Source: Mycolicibacterium sp. GF69 (lineage in GTDB: Bacteria > Actinomycetota > Actinomycetes > Mycobacteriales > Mycobacteriaceae). Taken from it: DNA of 64,000 bases. Below, in pieces: positions 62,683 to 64,000 of the stretch. Position numbers and translations under genes: made by a program. Where the stretch lies: positions 62,001-126,000 of the forward strand of contig NZ_QMEW01000004.1 in the NCBI RefSeq assembly GCF_003284965.1. The letters are read 5' to 3'. A model generated the notes under the pieces. That model worked only from the letters and a program-made list of their open reading frames with translations, ran no database searches and had not been told where the DNA came from. Position 1 is the stretch's first letter, and each line of letters starts with the position of its first letter.

Positions 62683-62703
62683 TGCTCTACCTTCTTTCGA
62701 TCA

Positions 62704-64000
62704 CTAGTTGTCTATCGATCGCTCCGCGGCGGCCACCACGGCCTCGGGGGTGAACCCGAACTCGCGGAACAACGTCTTGTCGTCGGCGGACTCGCCGTAG
62801 TGCTCGATCGAGATGATCTCCCCGGTGTCGCCGACGAGCTTGTACCAACTCTGTGCGACGGCTGCCTCGACCGCGACACGAGCCGAAACGGTGGGCGGCA
62901 GTACCGAATCGCGGTACTCCTGCGGCTGCGATTCGAACCACTCCACGCACGGCATCGACACCACGTAGGCGGTGATGTCCTTGTCCGCCAACTGCTTTTT
63001 GGCCTCCACCGCGAGTTGTAGCTCCGATCCGGTCGCGATGATGATCACGTCGGCGTCCTCGGCCGGGTTGCCGCCGCCGAGCACGTACCCGCCGCGGGCC
63101 ACCCCGTCGGCGTCCGTGCCCTCCAGTACTGGGATGCCCTGGCGCGTGAGGATGAAACCGACGGGACCGCTGTCGTTGCCGCGGGCGATGATGCTGCGCC
63201 AGGCGTACGCGGTCTCGTTGGGGTCTCCCGGTCGGACCACCGACAGGTTCGGGATCGCCCGCAGAGCGGCGAGGTGCTCGATCGGCTGGTGGGTCGGCCC
63301 GTCCTCGCCGAGTCCGATCGAGTCGTGGGTCCAGATGTAGATCGTGTCGATATCCATCAGTGAGGCGAGTCGCACGGCCGGCCGCATGTAGTCGGAGAAC
63401 TGAAGGAACGTGCCACCGAACGCGCGCGTCGGTCCGTGCAGCACGATGCCGGACAGGATCGAACCCATCGCGTGCTCGCGAACGCCGAAGTGCAGTACCC
63501 GGCCGTACCAGTCCGCCGTGAAGTCATCTGTCGAGATCGACGGCGGACCAAACGATTTGACGCCTTTGATCGTCGTATTGTTGCTGCCCGCGAGGTCCGC
63601 CGACCCGCCCCACAACTCGGGCAGCTTCGGGGCGACGTCGTTGAGCACCTGGCCGAATGCGGCGCGGGTGGCCACCGGCTTGGAACCCGGCTCCCAGTAC
63701 GTCAGGTCGGAATCCCAGCCGTCCGGCAGCTCCTCGGCTGTCAGCCGGTCCAGCAGCGCCTTGCGCTCGGGCTCACGCTCGGCCCAGGCGTCGAAGCCGC
63801 TCTGCCACTTGGCATGTGCTTCTTTGCCACGCTCCACGAGCTTGCGGGTGTGCTCGATGACCTCGTCGCTGACCTCGAACGTCTTGTCCGGATCGAAACC
63901 GAGAATCTTCTTGGTTGCCGCGACCTCGTCTTCGCCGAGCGCCGAACCGTGCACGCCGCCGGTGTTCATCTTGTTGGGCGCCGGGTAGCCGATGATCGTC
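62704..64000 (-). CDS. tkt: Transketolase, C-terminal part (gene continues past the right edge)
   Basis: About 432 residues of the C-terminal portion are visible, from the segment YPAPNKMNTGGVHGSALG to the stop at 62704. The pyrimidine-binding domain appears with FGVREHAMGSILSG, and the C-terminal domain with STELQLA-like ATGSELQLAVEAK. The frame is open to base 64000 on the minus strand, so the N-terminal thiamine diphosphate domain is outside. It heads the tkt-tal-zwf-opcA-pgl operon. Confidence 0.97.
   Translation of the reverse strand, partial: TIIGYPAPNKMNTGGVHGSALGEDEVAATKKILGFDPDKTFEVSDEVIEHTRKLVERGKEAHAKWQSGFDAWAEREPERKALLDRLTAEELPDGWDSDLTYWEPGSKPVATRAAFGQVLNDVAPKLPELWGGSADLAGSNNTTIKGVKSFGPPSISTDDFTADWYGRVLHFGVREHAMGSILSGIVLHGPTRAFGGTFLQFSDYMRPAVRLASLMDIDTIYIWTHDSIGLGEDGPTHQPIEHLAALRAIPNLSVVRPGDPNETAYAWRSIIARGNDSGPVGFILTRQGIPVLEGTDADGVARGGYVLGGGNPAEDADVIIIATGSELQLAVEAKKQLADKDITAYVVSMPCVEWFESQPQEYRDSVLPPTVSARVAVEAAVAQSWYKLVGDTGEIISIEHYGESADDKTLFREFGFTPEAVVAAAERSIDN

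Overview
The window is high-GC actinobacterial DNA. Gene content and order match a mycobacterium, most likely a fast-growing, non-tuberculous one (Mycolicibacterium type). Reading left to right, the backbone follows the M. tuberculosis order from pyrR (Rv1379) to tkt (Rv1449), as I recall it. It lacks the PE/PPE, cyp132 and toxin-antitoxin insertions of that species and carries extra genes, including ppc and a small sulfotransferase/short-chain dehydrogenase cluster. I see no rRNA, tRNA, CRISPR array, prophage or insertion sequence. The one repeat-family gene is a 13E12-type HNH endonuclease gene.

Layout. 1-3.7 kb: the 3' part of a flavoprotein fused to HEAT repeats, converging on a beta-lactamase-fold hydrolase. 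3.7-12.6 kb: the pyrimidine operon pyrR-pyrB-pyrC-(membrane PH-like)-carA-carB-pyrF, with a PyrR-binding-loop-like leader. 13-16.9 kb: mihF, gmk, rpoZ, coaBC and metK, closed by a long near-perfect hairpin. 16.9-22.3 kb: a Baeyer-Villiger-type monooxygenase, a hormone-sensitive-lipase-family esterase, a YhhN/lysoplasmalogenase-like membrane protein and a helicase-degenerate PriA. 22.3-24.7 kb: a DUF2207 membrane protein with a 20-glycine tail, overlapping a LemA gene. 24.7-28.7 kb: fmt, rsmB, rpe, ribD. 28.7-31.4 kb: an inserted MacB/FtsX-like ABC pair whose ATPase carries a cyclic-nucleotide-binding domain, plus a PfpI-family protein. 31.7-34 kb: the P55 efflux pump and the lipoprotein LprG. 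34.1-37.9 kb: ribE, ribBA, ribH and a PH-domain membrane protein, with two small genes between. 37.9-40.3 kb: a GNAT acetyltransferase and a lipoprotein gamma-glutamyltransferase. 40.3-46.1 kb: uvrC-rapZ-yvcK-whiA and a leaderless (no signal peptide) solute-binding-like protein. 46.2-52.4 kb: gap-pgk-tpiA, secG, ppc. 52.4-56.3 kb: a DUF1214/sulfotransferase/TetR/SDR operon behind a 27-bp palindrome. 56.3-58.3 kb: a coiled-coil protein and the 13E12 HNH protein. 58.4-64 kb: the pentose phosphate operon tkt-tal-zwf-opcA-pgl, with tkt running off the right edge.

How it works together. The window is mostly core metabolism: de novo UMP synthesis, SAM and CoA synthesis, riboflavin synthesis, lower glycolysis with anaplerotic PEP carboxylase, and the oxidative and non-oxidative pentose phosphate routes. 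Start codons overlap stop codons throughout (ATGA, GTGA, TGATG), which indicates translational coupling. A second recurring pattern is a TANNNT hexamer exactly 6-7 nt upstream of an ATG or GTG. I see it at about a dozen genes on both strands. It marks likely leaderless transcripts and helped me choose start codons.

The least explained parts are the DUF1214/sulfotransferase/TetR/SDR cluster and its palindrome, the ABC-cNMP transporter, the DUF2207-LemA pair, the flavoprotein-HEAT fusion and the solute-binding protein without a signal peptide. All functional calls rest on motif reading and recalled family knowledge; no database search was run.
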